Positions 1-7,625 are shown, numbered from the stretch's first letter. The stretch: DNA of 14,056 nucleotides from an uncultured Collinsella sp. (GCA_902496845.1 CABVCJ010000049.1:1-14056), one strand, 5' to 3'. Notes: generated by a model not told the origin, from the letters alone. A program made the numbers and translations.

Positions 1-443
1 CAGTCGCTGCTGGTCACCAGTTTGATTACCCCGTCAGCTGGGGTATCGACTTGCAGACCGAGCACGAGCGCTTCCTGACCGAGGAGCACTTTAAGCGCCC
101 GACCTTTGTAACCGACTACCCGGCAGAGATCAAGGCCTTCTATATGCGCATGAACGACGACGGCAAGACCGTCGCCGCCGCCGACTGCCTGGTGCCGGGC
201 ATCGGCGAGATCATCGGTGGCTCCCAGCGCGAGGAGCGCCTGGATCTGCTCGAGGCCCGTATCAAGGACCTGGGTATGAATCCCGAGCAGTACAAGTACT
301 ATCTGGACCTGCGCCGCTACGGTTCCTGCAAGCACGCCGGCTACGGTCTGGGCTTCGAGCGCTTGGTGATGTACCTCACCGGCGTGGGCAACATCCGCGA
401 CGTCCTGCCGCACCCGCGCACCGTGGGCAACGCCGACTTCTAA
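1..443 (+). CDS. asnS: Asparaginyl-tRNA synthetase, C-terminal part (5' end outside window)
   Basis: Class II aminoacyl-tRNA synthetase that charges tRNA-Asn with asparagine in the cytosol. The reading frame is open from base 3 and gives 146 residues before TAA; the N-terminal anticodon-binding domain and the first part of the catalytic domain lie outside the window. Visible AsnRS landmarks are WGIDLQTEHERFL, FYMRMNDDGKTVAA, VPGIGEIIGGSQREERLD and the class II motif 3 segment GLGFERLVMYLTG, whose arginine contacts ATP. The ending IRDVLPHPRTVGNADF is the usual AsnRS C-terminus, so the protein is complete at this end. An AspRS is less likely because GGSQREERLD followed by this ending is typical of AsnRS. 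A strong terminator follows 47 bases after the stop. Confidence 0.96.
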   Translation, partial: VAAGHQFDYPVSWGIDLQTEHERFLTEEHFKRPTFVTDYPAEIKAFYMRMNDDGKTVAAADCLVPGIGEIIGGSQREERLDLLEARIKDLGMNPEQYKYYLDLRRYGSCKHAGYGLGFERLVMYLTGVGNIRDVLPHPRTVGNADF

Positions 444-490
444 TCGTCGGACGTTAGCTCGCGTCGCCACACGCCAACGCTCATCGCACA

Positions 491-526
491 AGCGTCTCTC
501 GACATCGGTCGAGAGACGCTTTTTTT
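491..526 (+). terminator. Rho-independent terminator of asnS
   Basis: A perfect 13-bp stem (491-503 with 508-520) closes on a four-base ATCG loop and is followed by six T residues. It sits just after the asnS stop and isolates that gene from the regulator gene downstream. Confidence 0.93.
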
Positions 527-702
527 CAACAGCATCCGTCAAGCTTTCGGCAAGTTTTTGGTCAGTTGAGCAGGGCTGTTGAAAACTCGGACCGCCGTTT
601 GCCGACGACTACCGACCGCCCAGAGCGTCCTGCGCCCCTGGGATAACCCCGCGTCCTAGGCTCCATACCGTCGCCACCCAAAACGGAAAGGACGTGGGCA
701 CC

Positions 703-1485
703 ATGACCGAAGCCGCTGTTGAAACCTACGACACCACAACGAGAGGCGCCGCCTCGATGGCAGCCTATCGCGCCGTTCGCATCCTGCAGCTATTACGCGA
801 GAACACCGGCGAGGACAAGGCTATGCTTTCCGATGAGTTAATCCGGCGCCTCGCCCATCCCGACGACCCCGCCCGCATGCCCATCTCGGCGGCGCGGCGC
901 AGCATCTACACCGCCATCTCCGCACTTCGCCATGCCGGATACGAAATTGAGTACAAACGCGGCGTGGGGTATCGGCTCTTGACCCGTCCGCTCACCGACG
1001 AAGAGATCATCCGGCTCCACGGCATGGTCATGCGCAACCGCTCTACGCCCATCGCCATTCGAAAAAGCATGGCACAGCACTTGGTCGCCATGGCGAGCGC
1101 CGATGTTCGCGGCTACCTCGATGCACCCGAGCCTGCTCCAAGCGCCGGCGGCAAATCCACCAAGGCCACGCGCACGCCCATCAAGCGCATCGACACCTGC
1201 GAGCTCGTCGAGCAGGCCATCGACCACGGAACCACAGTGAGTTTTGATATTTCGAGCGTCACGGCACGTGGCGAAACCGAAGTAGCACGGATGACGCTCC
1301 GCCCCTTTGCCATTAAGCAACGAGACGGCATCTCGTATTTGCTGGGAACGGTCTATGACGCCCGAGGCGCCGATGACACGTTGCGTACCGTAGAGATCGG
1401 GCGCATGAGAAACGTCACCACACGTCTCCTTGACGGCAAGAAGCTCTTCGCCGCCCTCGACGAAGAGGACGCCTCCGCCGCATAA
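703..1485 (+). CDS. WYL-domain HTH transcriptional regulator
   Basis: Probable cytosolic DNA-binding regulator of 260 residues. Residues about 22-92 form a winged-helix-like N-terminal part (AAYRAVRILQLL at 20-31, then SIYTAISALRHAGYEIEY and a GVGYRLL wing). A linker rich in Ala, Pro and Lys (about 140-162) leads to a WYL-like C-terminal region (about 163-240), where SYLLGTVYD takes the place of the wYLlgy signature and is followed by the R-x-x-x-I-x-R-M pattern usual for ligand-sensing WYL domains. ATG at 703 is preferred over the in-frame GTG at 694 because the GGAAAGG ribosome site at 685-691 lies 11 bases upstream of the ATG but only 2 from the GTG. The gene lies directly upstream of the ABC importer on the same strand, so local control is possible but unproven. 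Ligand and targets cannot be read from the sequence. Confidence 0.82.
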   Translation: MTEAAVETYDTTTRGAASMAAYRAVRILQLLRENTGEDKAMLSDELIRRLAHPDDPARMPISAARRSIYTAISALRHAGYEIEYKRGVGYRLLTRPLTDEEIIRLHGMVMRNRSTPIAIRKSMAQHLVAMASADVRGYLDAPEPAPSAGGKSTKATRTPIKRIDTCELVEQAIDHGTTVSFDISSVTARGETEVARMTLRPFAIKQRDGISYLLGTVYDARGADDTLRTVEIGRMRNVTTRLLDGKKLFAALDEEDASAA

Positions 1486-1554
1486 GAACCTCCGCCGTCC
1501 ATTCGACTACCCGTACCGCCCATCCGGTTCTGTATTAAAAAACCCGCCAGGTTA

Positions 1555-1582
1555 TTGTAAAAATGGACATCCGCGCTACTAT
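1555..1582 (+). promoter_or_regulatory. Candidate sigma-70-type promoter of the ABC importer operon
   Basis: TTGTAA (1555-1560) and TACTAT (1577-1582) are separated by 16 bases in an AT-rich patch that stands out from the GC-rich surroundings. Transcription would begin near 1589, about 57 bases before the lipoprotein start codon. Both boxes are imperfect matches to consensus. Confidence 0.5.
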
Positions 1583-1587
1583 AGTTC

Positions 1588-1613
1588 CACTTGCACTTTG
1601 TTTGAGTGCAGTG
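1588..1613 (+). promoter_or_regulatory. Inverted repeat overlapping the predicted transcription start (candidate operator)
   Basis: TGCACT (1592-1597) and AGTGCA (1605-1610) are exact inverted copies around a 7-base TTGTTTG centre. The outer CAC (1588-1590) and GTG (1611-1613) extend the symmetry with one unpaired T at 1591. It lies just downstream of the predicted -10 box, a typical place for a repressor to block transcription. It could equally fold as a hairpin in the 5' leader. The protein that would bind is unknown; the upstream WYL regulator is one candidate. Confidence 0.4.
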
Positions 1614-1645
1614 TTTCCAGCCATTTCTATACTGGGGGTAACGAT

Positions 1646-2626
1646 ATGAAGGACATCACCATCAGCCGCAGGAGCCTTCTGGTCTCTGCTGGCCTGCTCG
1701 CGCTCGCTCCGCTCGCCGGATGCGGCGGCAACTCTGGTTCCGGCTCTGCTGCCGCCGGTTCCGACTACACCATCGGCGTTCTGCAGCTCACCGAGCACTC
1801 CGCACTCGACGCCGCCAACGACGGCTTTGTCAAGGCTATCAAGAAAAGCGGTCTCAAGGTCAAGATCGATCAGAAGAACGCCCAGAACGATCAGTCCACG
1901 TGTAAGTCCATCGCCGACAAGTTCGTGGGCGACGGCGTCGACCTGATCTATGCCATCGCTACGCCCGCCGCGCAGGCCGCCGCTGGTGCCACGGCCGATA
2001 TCCCCATCGTGGGTTGCGCCATCACCGACTACGCTGCCTCCGGCCTGGTCCAGGACAACGACAAGCCCGGCACCAACGTCACCGGTGCCTCCGACCTCAC
2101 CCCGGTCGCCGAGCAGCTCGAGATGATGCAGAAGGTCCTGCCCGACGTAAAGAAGATCGGCCTGCTCTACTGCACCGCCGAGTCCAACTCCGACGTCCAG
2201 ATCAAGGCCGCCAAGAAAGAGCTCGACAAGCTGGACCTGGAGTACACCGACTTTACCGTCTCGAGCTCCAACGAGATCCAGTCCGTCGTCGAATCTGCCG
2301 TGGGCAAGGTCGACGCGCTGTACTCCCCCACCGATAACACCATCGCCGCGGGCGCCTCGCAGGTGGGCCAGATCTGCAAGGAGAACAAGCTTCCCTACGT
2401 GACCGGCGAGGAGGGTATGTGCATGGCTGGCGGCCTGTTCACCCTCTCCATCAACTACGAGGATCTGGGCTGCGCCGCGGGCGAGATGGCCGTCAAGATC
2501 CTGAAGGGCGAGGCCAAGCCCGAGGAAATGCCGATCAAGCACCTCTCGAGCAAGGACCTGGTCGTCGTCAAGAACGACGAGATGGCCGAGGCTCTGGGCA
2601 TCGATCTTTCCGCTCTGGACGAGTAG
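1646..2626 (+). CDS. ABC transporter substrate-binding lipoprotein (TrpX-like)
   Basis: Extracytoplasmic binding protein of 326 residues for an ABC importer. The N-terminus carries a signal sequence with SRRSLL at 7-12, which resembles a twin-arginine motif, a hydrophobic stretch, and the lipobox LAGC at 23-26, predicting a lipid anchor on Cys26. After a Gly/Ser-rich linker, the mature domain starts near YTIGVLQLTEHSALDAANDGF and has the two-lobed fold pattern of the ABC_sub_bind family (IPIVGCAITD, KIGLLYCTAESNS, DALYSPTDNTIAAGA, LPYVTGEEGMC). Family members near such permease/ATPase pairs have been linked to tryptophan or tyrosine uptake, but the ligand here is inferred. ATG 1646 is chosen because GGGGG at 1634-1638 lies 7 bases upstream and because the lipoprotein signal begins there; the longer open frame upstream has no signal peptide. 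Confidence 0.88.
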   Translation: MKDITISRRSLLVSAGLLALAPLAGCGGNSGSGSAAAGSDYTIGVLQLTEHSALDAANDGFVKAIKKSGLKVKIDQKNAQNDQSTCKSIADKFVGDGVDLIYAIATPAAQAAAGATADIPIVGCAITDYAASGLVQDNDKPGTNVTGASDLTPVAEQLEMMQKVLPDVKKIGLLYCTAESNSDVQIKAAKKELDKLDLEYTDFTVSSSNEIQSVVESAVGKVDALYSPTDNTIAAGASQVGQICKENKLPYVTGEEGMCMAGGLFTLSINYEDLGCAAGEMAVKILKGEAKPEEMPIKHLSSKDLVVVKNDEMAEALGIDLSALDE

Positions 2627-2693
2627 CGCCATGCACGGTAGCGCGTCTGAGGCACGCACTCGGCCGTTGCCGTGTTATTCAATATCTGAGCCA

Positions 2694-2730
2694 CAGGGGC
2701 GAACGCCAAAGACCGGCGTTCGCCCTGCTT
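2694..2730 (+). terminator. Hairpin between lipoprotein and permease genes (partial terminator/attenuator)
   Basis: A 13-bp stem (2694-2707 with 2715-2727, one bulged G) closes on a 7-base loop and is followed only by CTTGTT, a weak T run. Inside an importer operon this arrangement commonly lets the binding protein be made in excess over the membrane parts. A second, smaller inverted repeat (CGGATG at 2735-2740 and CATCCG at 2749-2754) follows at once. Confidence 0.6.
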
Positions 2731-2829
2731 GTTACGGATGAGACAAAACATCCGGCCGCAGCTCTTTTATGCATTGTTACCGCTATCATGGTGATTCACG
2801 TGTCCACCCTATCCTAGGAGGTATGAAGC

Positions 2830-3753
2830 ATGCTTATTGCATTGCAGGGCGCCGTTTCGCAGGGCGTCCTCTGGGGCATTATGGTGCTTGGCGTGTTTAT
2901 CACGTTCCGCCTGCTCGACATCCCCGATATGACCTGCGACGGCAGCTTTGCCCTCGGCGGCTGCGTCTGCGCCGTACTCATCGTCAATAACAACGTCGAC
3001 CCGCTGCTCGCCGTGCTGGCCGGCATGTGCGCCGGCGCCATCGCGGGCGCGGTCACGGGCATTTTGACCACGGTCTTTGAGATTCCCGCGATCCTCGCCG
3101 GAATCCTGACGCAGATCAGTCTGTGGTCCATCAACCTGCGCATCATGGGCAAATCCAATACGCCCATCCTTGCCAAAGGCACTATCTTCTCGTCTGTCAG
3201 CAACATGACGGGCCTGCCGCAGTCCACCGTCGCCATCATCCTGGGCATCTTGCTCGCTGTTGCTATCGTTGCCATCCTGTATTGGTTCTTTGGCACCGAG
3301 ATCGGCTCGGCACTGCGCGCCACCGGCAACAACGAGTACATGATCCGCGCCCTGGGCGTCAACACCAACTCCACCAAGATGATCGCCCTCGTGCTCTCCA
3401 ACGCCCTCATTGGCCTTTCGGGCGCGCTCATCTGCCAGAGCCAGAAGTACGCCGACATTGGCATGGGCACCGGTGCCATCGTTATCGGTCTTGCCGCCAT
3501 TGTTATCGGCGAGGTGCTCGGCCGCCTGCTGCCCGGCGGTCTCACGCAGTTTAGCGTTCGCCTGACCTCCGCCGTCTTTGGCTCCGTGGTCTACTTCCTC
3601 ATCCGCGCCATCGTGCTGCAGCTGGGCATGGACGCCAACGACATGAAGCTGCTCTCCGCTGTGATCGTCGCCGTGGCCCTGTGCGTGCCCGTGGTTTGGG
3701 AGCGCTATAAGCTCCGCAGCTCCTACACGAAGGGGGATGAGGCAGATGCTTAA
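2830..3753 (+). CDS. ABC transporter permease (TrpY-like, BPD_transp_2 family)
   Basis: Integral membrane permease of 307 residues, forming the channel of the importer. It shows about eight to nine hydrophobic segments (roughly 5-25, 38-52, 58-80, 86-102, 133-154, 185-203, 213-232, 245-265, 274-290). The cytoplasmic loop at 159-179 (GSALRATGNNEYMIRALGVNT is split by the family pattern G-x-ALRATG-N and R-x-LGV) is the expected ATPase-contact region in this branched-chain/ribose-type permease family. TCDGSFALGG at 35-44 is typical of the TrpY-like subgroup. ATG 2830 is preferred because AGGAGG at 2816-2821 lies 8 bases upstream; a nearer ATG at 2823 is out of frame. Its 3' end overlaps the ATPase start by 8 bases, indicating translational coupling. 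Confidence 0.9.
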   Translation: MLIALQGAVSQGVLWGIMVLGVFITFRLLDIPDMTCDGSFALGGCVCAVLIVNNNVDPLLAVLAGMCAGAIAGAVTGILTTVFEIPAILAGILTQISLWSINLRIMGKSNTPILAKGTIFSSVSNMTGLPQSTVAIILGILLAVAIVAILYWFFGTEIGSALRATGNNEYMIRALGVNTNSTKMIALVLSNALIGLSGALICQSQKYADIGMGTGAIVIGLAAIVIGEVLGRLLPGGLTQFSVRLTSAVFGSVVYFLIRAIVLQLGMDANDMKLLSAVIVAVALCVPVVWERYKLRSSYTKGDEADA

Positions 3754-4540
3754 GCTCTCACACGTCAAGAAAACCTTTAACAAGGGCACCGTCACCGAGA
3801 AGTGCGCGCTCACCGGCGTCGACCTCACCCTTAACGACGGCGACTTTGTAACCGTGATCGGCGGCAACGGCGCCGGCAAGTCCACGCTGCTCAATATGAT
3901 CGCCGGCGTGTATCCGCTCGATTCGGGTGTCATCGAGCTCGACGGCACCGACATCTCGCGTCTGAGCGAGTCGCAGCGCGCCAAGTACCTGGGTCGCGTG
4001 TTCCAGGACCCCATGCGCGGCACCGCAGCCGACATGCAGATTGCCGAGAACCTGGCCCTCGCCAAGCGCCGCGGCCAGCGTCGCGGTCTTTCGTGGGGCG
4101 TCACCAAGGCCGAGAAGGACGAGTACGTTGAGCTGCTCAAGCGTCTGGACCTCGGTCTGGACACGCGCCTCAACGCCAAGGTCGGTCTGCTTTCGGGTGG
4201 CCAGCGCCAGGCACTCACCCTGCTCATGGCCACGCTCACCAAGCCACGCCTGCTGCTGCTCGACGAGCACACCGCGGCGCTCGACCCCAAGACGGCCTCT
4301 AAGGTGCTCAATCTGACCGAGGAAATCGTCGACGAGCACCACCTGACCACGCTCATGGTCACGCATAACATGAACGACGCCATCCGTCTGGGCAATCGCC
4401 TGATCATGATGCACGAGGGCCACGTAATCTACGACGTGGCAGGCGACGAGAAGAAGTCGCTCACCGTTGCCGACCTGCTGCAGAAGTTCGAGGAGGTCTC
4501 GGGCGGCGAGCTCGCCAACGACCGCATGCTGCTGAGCTAA
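3746..4540 (+). CDS. ABC transporter ATP-binding protein (TrpZ-like)
   Basis: Cytosolic ATPase of 264 residues that drives the importer. All nucleotide-binding motifs are intact: Walker A GGNGAGKST (39-47), Q-loop Gln87 in VFQDP, signature LSGGQ (149-153), Walker B LLLLDE (169-174), D-loop ALDP (178-181) and switch His207 in VTHN. The length is normal for the COG1101-like ATPases paired with TrpXY-type proteins. ATG 3746 is preferred to the in-frame ATG 3737 because AGGGGG (3731-3736) sits 9 bases before 3746 and abuts 3737, and MLKLSHVKKTF is the usual start in this family. The gene overlaps the permease by 8 bases. A palindromic repeat follows 8 bases after the stop. Confidence 0.93.
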   Translation: MLKLSHVKKTFNKGTVTEKCALTGVDLTLNDGDFVTVIGGNGAGKSTLLNMIAGVYPLDSGVIELDGTDISRLSESQRAKYLGRVFQDPMRGTAADMQIAENLALAKRRGQRRGLSWGVTKAEKDEYVELLKRLDLGLDTRLNAKVGLLSGGQRQALTLLMATLTKPRLLLLDEHTAALDPKTASKVLNLTEEIVDEHHLTTLMVTHNMNDAIRLGNRLIMMHEGHVIYDVAGDEKKSLTVADLLQKFEEVSGGELANDRMLLS

Positions 4541-4548
4541 CGACCTAG

Positions 4549-4590
4549 AAAACCACCACAAAGGGGACAGGCACCTTTGTGGTGGTTTTT
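4549..4590 (+). repeat. Palindromic repeat element, copy A (terminator-like)
   Basis: A perfect 16-bp stem (4549-4564 with 4574-4589) surrounds a 9-base loop and ends in a T5 run, so it can act as a terminator for the ABC operon. Bases 4550-4589 are identical to copy B at 7532-7571 over all 40 bases. The stem/loop core reads AAAGGGGACAGGCACCTTT. A related copy in opposite orientation lies at 10248-10288. Two identical copies in one window point to a dispersed repeat family rather than ordinary terminators. Confidence 0.88.
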
Positions 4591-4612
4591 GTTAAAGAGT
4601 AAGGAGACTGCC

Positions 4613-6637
4613 ATGAAAAGACTCCCCCGCCTTGCGTTAGCTGCCGCGTTGTTTGCCGGCGCGCTCACAGGCATCCCAAGCCTCGCTTTCGCGGGGAACC
4701 TGCCCGCCGCTATTGACGGCGCCGTAACCGTCATGCACACCAACGACATCCACGGCAGCTACAAGTACAGCTACAACGCAAGCAAGGGCACGGGCACCAT
4801 TGGCTTTGACGGGCTGGCGGTTCTCTATAGCGCTCAAAGCAACGCCCCCGACTTTCTGCTCGATGCAGGCGACACCTTCCACGGGCAGTCCTTTGCCACC
4901 ATGAGCGAGGGCAAGAGCATCGCCGAACTCATGAACACCTTCTACGCAAACGGCTACGACGCGACCACACCGGGCAACCATGACTGGAGCTACGGCGCGG
5001 ACAAGCTTCGCACGATGGCCGGCAATGGTGCCACCAGTACACCTTTCGCCATGCTCTGCGCGAATGCAACGTCCTCGAACGGCGTATGGAGCTCGAGCAT
5101 CACCAAGACGCTCAATCGCACTTGGAAGGACAGCGAGGGCAGCCCCACGCTTAACTACAAAATTAAGGTCGGCGTCGTCGGAGCCATGGATGAGTCGCTG
5201 GGCTCCTCGCTACGCGCGGACCTGGTCGCGGGCACGTCGTTCTCGGGTGCGGCGGACGCCATCAATGCCGAGGCCAAGCGACTGCGCGAGGATGAGGGCT
5301 GCAACGTTATCGTCTGCATCGCGCACACGCTCAACGCCAAGACCTTTGCCGCAAAGCTCGTTGGGGTCGATACACTGGTCGCGGGCCACGAGCACATCAA
5401 CTTAGACGAAAACGTGACGGGGGCCGACGGCAAGCCGGTCCGCGTCGTCGAGGCAGGCAGCGCCTTTGCCGAGGTTGGTCTGCTTTCCATTCCCTATGAG
5501 TACGACACCAGGGGTACCGAAACCACCAACGACGACATGGTGACGGTCTCCGCAGGCAACAGCGACGAGAAGCTCTACACCGCCAAGGACGTCGACGACC
5601 TTTTGGCAGACCCTAACAACCAGAACATCCTTGACGAGGTTCGCAACAACAAAATCAAGCCACTCGACGATGCCTTTGAAAGCGAATCGAACAAGGTGCT
5701 CGGCACATCCTCCACCAACTATTTCTACGGCGAGGACGCCGCGGGTACGCATGGCTGGGAGATGGTGCGCACCACCGATCTGCGTCCCAGTAAAGCGGGC
5801 GACGCCACCAAAGCCCAGACCATCGGGCATGTTATCTGCGGCTCCTATCTTGCCCTGACGGGGGCAGACCTCGCCATCGAAAACGCGGGCGGCATCCGCG
5901 GCGGCATCGCGGCGGGCGATGTGACCGCCGGCAACGTCGTCGCCATCTCGCCCTACGGCAACACCGTGGAGACCTGGGGCATGACCGGCGCAAACTTCCT
6001 CGCAGCGCTTGAGCACTCACTGCAGATCAGCGACGATTGCAACGACAGCTACGAGCTTCAGCAAGCCTATGTGGCAGCCGGCCACACCGAGCAGGAGGCG
6101 CAAGACAAGTACAAGTGGCGCGATGACTCTGGCAGCGTTCTCTCCTTTGGCGGCATTAACGTGACGATTGATTGGACGCAGCCCGAAGGCAAGCGCATTG
6201 TGAGCGCCACGCTCACCAAGGATGGCAGCACGCTCGATCCCGCCAAGAACTACACCGTCGCCACCAACAACTACATCATTACCAACACGACCGACTTTCC
6301 CACTTTCGCAAATGCCACCAAGCGCACCGAGTGGGGCACATGCGAGGCGGCGATCAGAGCGCTGATCGGGAAGAGCGACTGGGAGAACAAGATGGCCGGG
6401 CTCGCCGGCACCATCAGCTTCAGCTCCGCAGCCGTGGACCCCACGCCCAATCCGAATCCAACGCCTAAGCCCTCGCCCAAGCCCGGCACGACTACTACGA
6501 CCACGAAAACCAGCGCCAAGAAGACAACCGGCAAGCTTGTCGCAACGGGAGACCGCACGCTGGCCGTGGTCGGCGCATGCCTCATCGGCGGCATCATCGT
6601 CATCATGCTCGGCATTATCTGGATGCGCCGCCGCTAA
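4613..6637 (+). CDS. Secreted, wall-sorted 5'-nucleotidase / UDP-sugar hydrolase family protein
   Basis: Probable extracellular phosphohydrolase of 674 residues that releases nucleosides from nucleotides at the cell surface. A signal peptide (1-27, ending LAFA) precedes a calcineurin-like metal domain with HTNDIHG (42-48), DAGD (84-87), GNHD (121-124), AHT (237-239) and AGHEH (257-261). The C-terminal nucleotide-binding domain holds NAGGIRGG, with the expected GG-x-R substrate motif, and ISPYGN. A Pro/Thr/Lys-rich spacer (about 610-640) leads to LVATG (642-646), a hydrophobic span and WMRRR, which looks like a sortase signal with a non-standard motif. AAGGAG at 4601-4606 supports ATG 4613; the longer open frame would start inside repeat A. 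The exact substrate is not readable; members act on AMP, ADP, UDP-sugars or cyclic nucleotides. Confidence 0.9.
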   Translation: MKRLPRLALAAALFAGALTGIPSLAFAGNLPAAIDGAVTVMHTNDIHGSYKYSYNASKGTGTIGFDGLAVLYSAQSNAPDFLLDAGDTFHGQSFATMSEGKSIAELMNTFYANGYDATTPGNHDWSYGADKLRTMAGNGATSTPFAMLCANATSSNGVWSSSITKTLNRTWKDSEGSPTLNYKIKVGVVGAMDESLGSSLRADLVAGTSFSGAADAINAEAKRLREDEGCNVIVCIAHTLNAKTFAAKLVGVDTLVAGHEHINLDENVTGADGKPVRVVEAGSAFAEVGLLSIPYEYDTRGTETTNDDMVTVSAGNSDEKLYTAKDVDDLLADPNNQNILDEVRNNKIKPLDDAFESESNKVLGTSSTNYFYGEDAAGTHGWEMVRTTDLRPSKAGDATKAQTIGHVICGSYLALTGADLAIENAGGIRGGIAAGDVTAGNVVAISPYGNTVETWGMTGANFLAALEHSLQISDDCNDSYELQQAYVAAGHTEQEAQDKYKWRDDSGSVLSFGGINVTIDWTQPEGKRIVSATLTKDGSTLDPAKNYTVATNNYIITNTTDFPTFANATKRTEWGTCEAAIRALIGKSDWENKMAGLAGTISFSSAAVDPTPNPNPTPKPSPKPGTTTTTTKTSAKKTTGKLVATGDRTLAVVGACLIGGIIVIMLGIIWMRRR

Positions 6638-6690
6638 GCTACACCGCCGGGTCTTGCAGCCCCTCCATGCAAACCTTATATCGAGCACAG

Positions 6691-6722
6691 AAGCCCGTCC
6701 GATGTGATCGGACGGGCTTTTT
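6691..6722 (+). terminator. Rho-independent terminator of the 5'-nucleotidase gene
   Basis: A perfect 13-bp stem (6691-6703 with 6707-6719) with a GTG loop runs into five T residues (6718-6722). It lies 53 bases after the nucleotidase stop and separates it from the channel gene. Confidence 0.93.
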
Positions 6723-6765
6723 GGTGGGTATCATGGTTGAATAATCATTAGGAGGTTTTCCCTAC

Positions 6766-7533
6766 ATGGAATTGTTTGAGCCGATTCTTCATTTCTTTGA
6801 GCAACGGTGGGTCCACAACATCATCTGGGCCGTCATCTTGGCGATAGGCACCGCCGTCGCCGCCAAGGTCGCATCCAAGACTCTGCGTCACCTACTCAAC
6901 CGCGACGATAACCCGCTTCCGGCATCGAGCATCTTCATCAACATCGCTCGCGCCGTTATCTGGATGATCGGCGGCAGCTTTATCCTCGACAACTGCTTTG
7001 GCATTAACGCAAACGCGCTCGTCGCCGCTCTTGGCGTCGGCGGCATCGCCATCTCGCTCGGCTTTCAGGACACGCTGTCAAACCTTATCGGCGGCATGCA
7101 AGTGACCTTTATGGGCATCATCAAGCCCGGCGACAATATCGAGGTCGGCGGCGTGTCCGGCGTGGTCCAGGACATCACTTGGCGCCACACGACCATCGAA
7201 GATGCCTGCGGGCAGACCGTCATCGTCCCCAACTCCAACATTTCCAAGAACACACTCGTGCATTTGATGCCCTTTGGGCGCGTGGCTGTGCCCGTTGCCG
7301 TAAAGGACACATCCAAGTGGGCCTCGCTCGACGCGCTGGCAGACGAGCTGACCAGCGCCACCAAGGCCGCCGTGCTTCCCATCTCGAGCTTTGACAAGGA
7401 GCCCTACGTGCTCTTTAGCGAGATCGGCGACTTTGGCATTAAGGGCAAGATCATCTTTATCGTCAGCGACGACAGCACCACTTTCACGGCGGCCGACGCC
7501 TGCATTCGCGCCATCGCCCCCATCATCGCCTAA
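6766..7533 (+). CDS. MscS-family small-conductance mechanosensitive channel
   Basis: Membrane channel of 255 residues that probably opens under membrane tension to release solutes during hypo-osmotic shock. Three hydrophobic segments are seen (about 17-35, 56-76 and 84-112). The third, NALVAALGVGGIAISLGFQD and onward to NLIGG, has the Ala/Gly packing of the MscS pore helix, including the LGFQDTLSNLIGG turn. The beta domain follows with IIKPGDNIEVGGVSGVV and IVPNSNI, then an alpha/beta C-terminal domain. Length and order fit a minimal three-helix MscS. AGGAGG at 6750-6755 lies 10 bases before the ATG. The gene stands alone between two terminator-like hairpins; its stop codon TAA overlaps the first bases of repeat B. 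Confidence 0.94.
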   Translation: MELFEPILHFFEQRWVHNIIWAVILAIGTAVAAKVASKTLRHLLNRDDNPLPASSIFINIARAVIWMIGGSFILDNCFGINANALVAALGVGGIAISLGFQDTLSNLIGGMQVTFMGIIKPGDNIEVGGVSGVVQDITWRHTTIEDACGQTVIVPNSNISKNTLVHLMPFGRVAVPVAVKDTSKWASLDALADELTSATKAAVLPISSFDKEPYVLFSEIGDFGIKGKIIFIVSDDSTTFTAADACIRAIAPIIA

Positions 7534-7571
7534 ACCACCACAAAGGGGACAGGCACCTTTGTGGTGGTTTT
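7532..7571 (+). repeat. Palindromic repeat element, copy B (terminator-like)
   Basis: A perfect 15-bp stem (7532-7546 with 7556-7570) surrounds the same 9-base loop as copy A and ends in TTTT. All 40 bases match 4550-4589. The left arm begins inside the TAA stop codon of the channel gene. TTGTGG in the right arm (7559-7564) stands 16 bases before TACCAT (7581-7586), so the element could also lend a weak -35 box to the next gene; this last point is an inference. Confidence 0.88.
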
Positions 7572-7625
7572 CATTCGTGATACCATGGTTCATATAGTTG
7601 TTTAAACGACTAAGGGAGCAAAACT

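Noticed and set aside
527..581. CAACAGC and GCTGTTG inverted repeat upstream of the WYL gene
   Set aside because: Only 7 bp with a 41-base gap and no promoter boxes nearby, so it is too weak to call an operator.
1430..1645. Upstream extension of the lipoprotein gene to 1430
   Set aside because: The extension overlaps the regulator gene, puts 72 residues before a clear lipoprotein signal, and ignores the ribosome site at 1634-1638.
1535..2659. A 374-residue minus-strand frame opposite the lipoprotein gene
   Set aside because: Antisense shadow with repeated Leu/Gly/Asp/Val content and no domain pattern.
2809..4407. A 532-residue open frame on the minus strand opposite the permease and ATPase genes
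   Set aside because: It is antisense to two genes with intact family motifs, has biased Ser/Arg and Asp/Gly/His composition, and no family signature.
4577..4612. Upstream start of the nucleotidase gene at 4577
   Set aside because: It would start inside the right arm of repeat A and add residues before a normal signal peptide; AAGGAG at 4601-4606 fixes ATG 4613.
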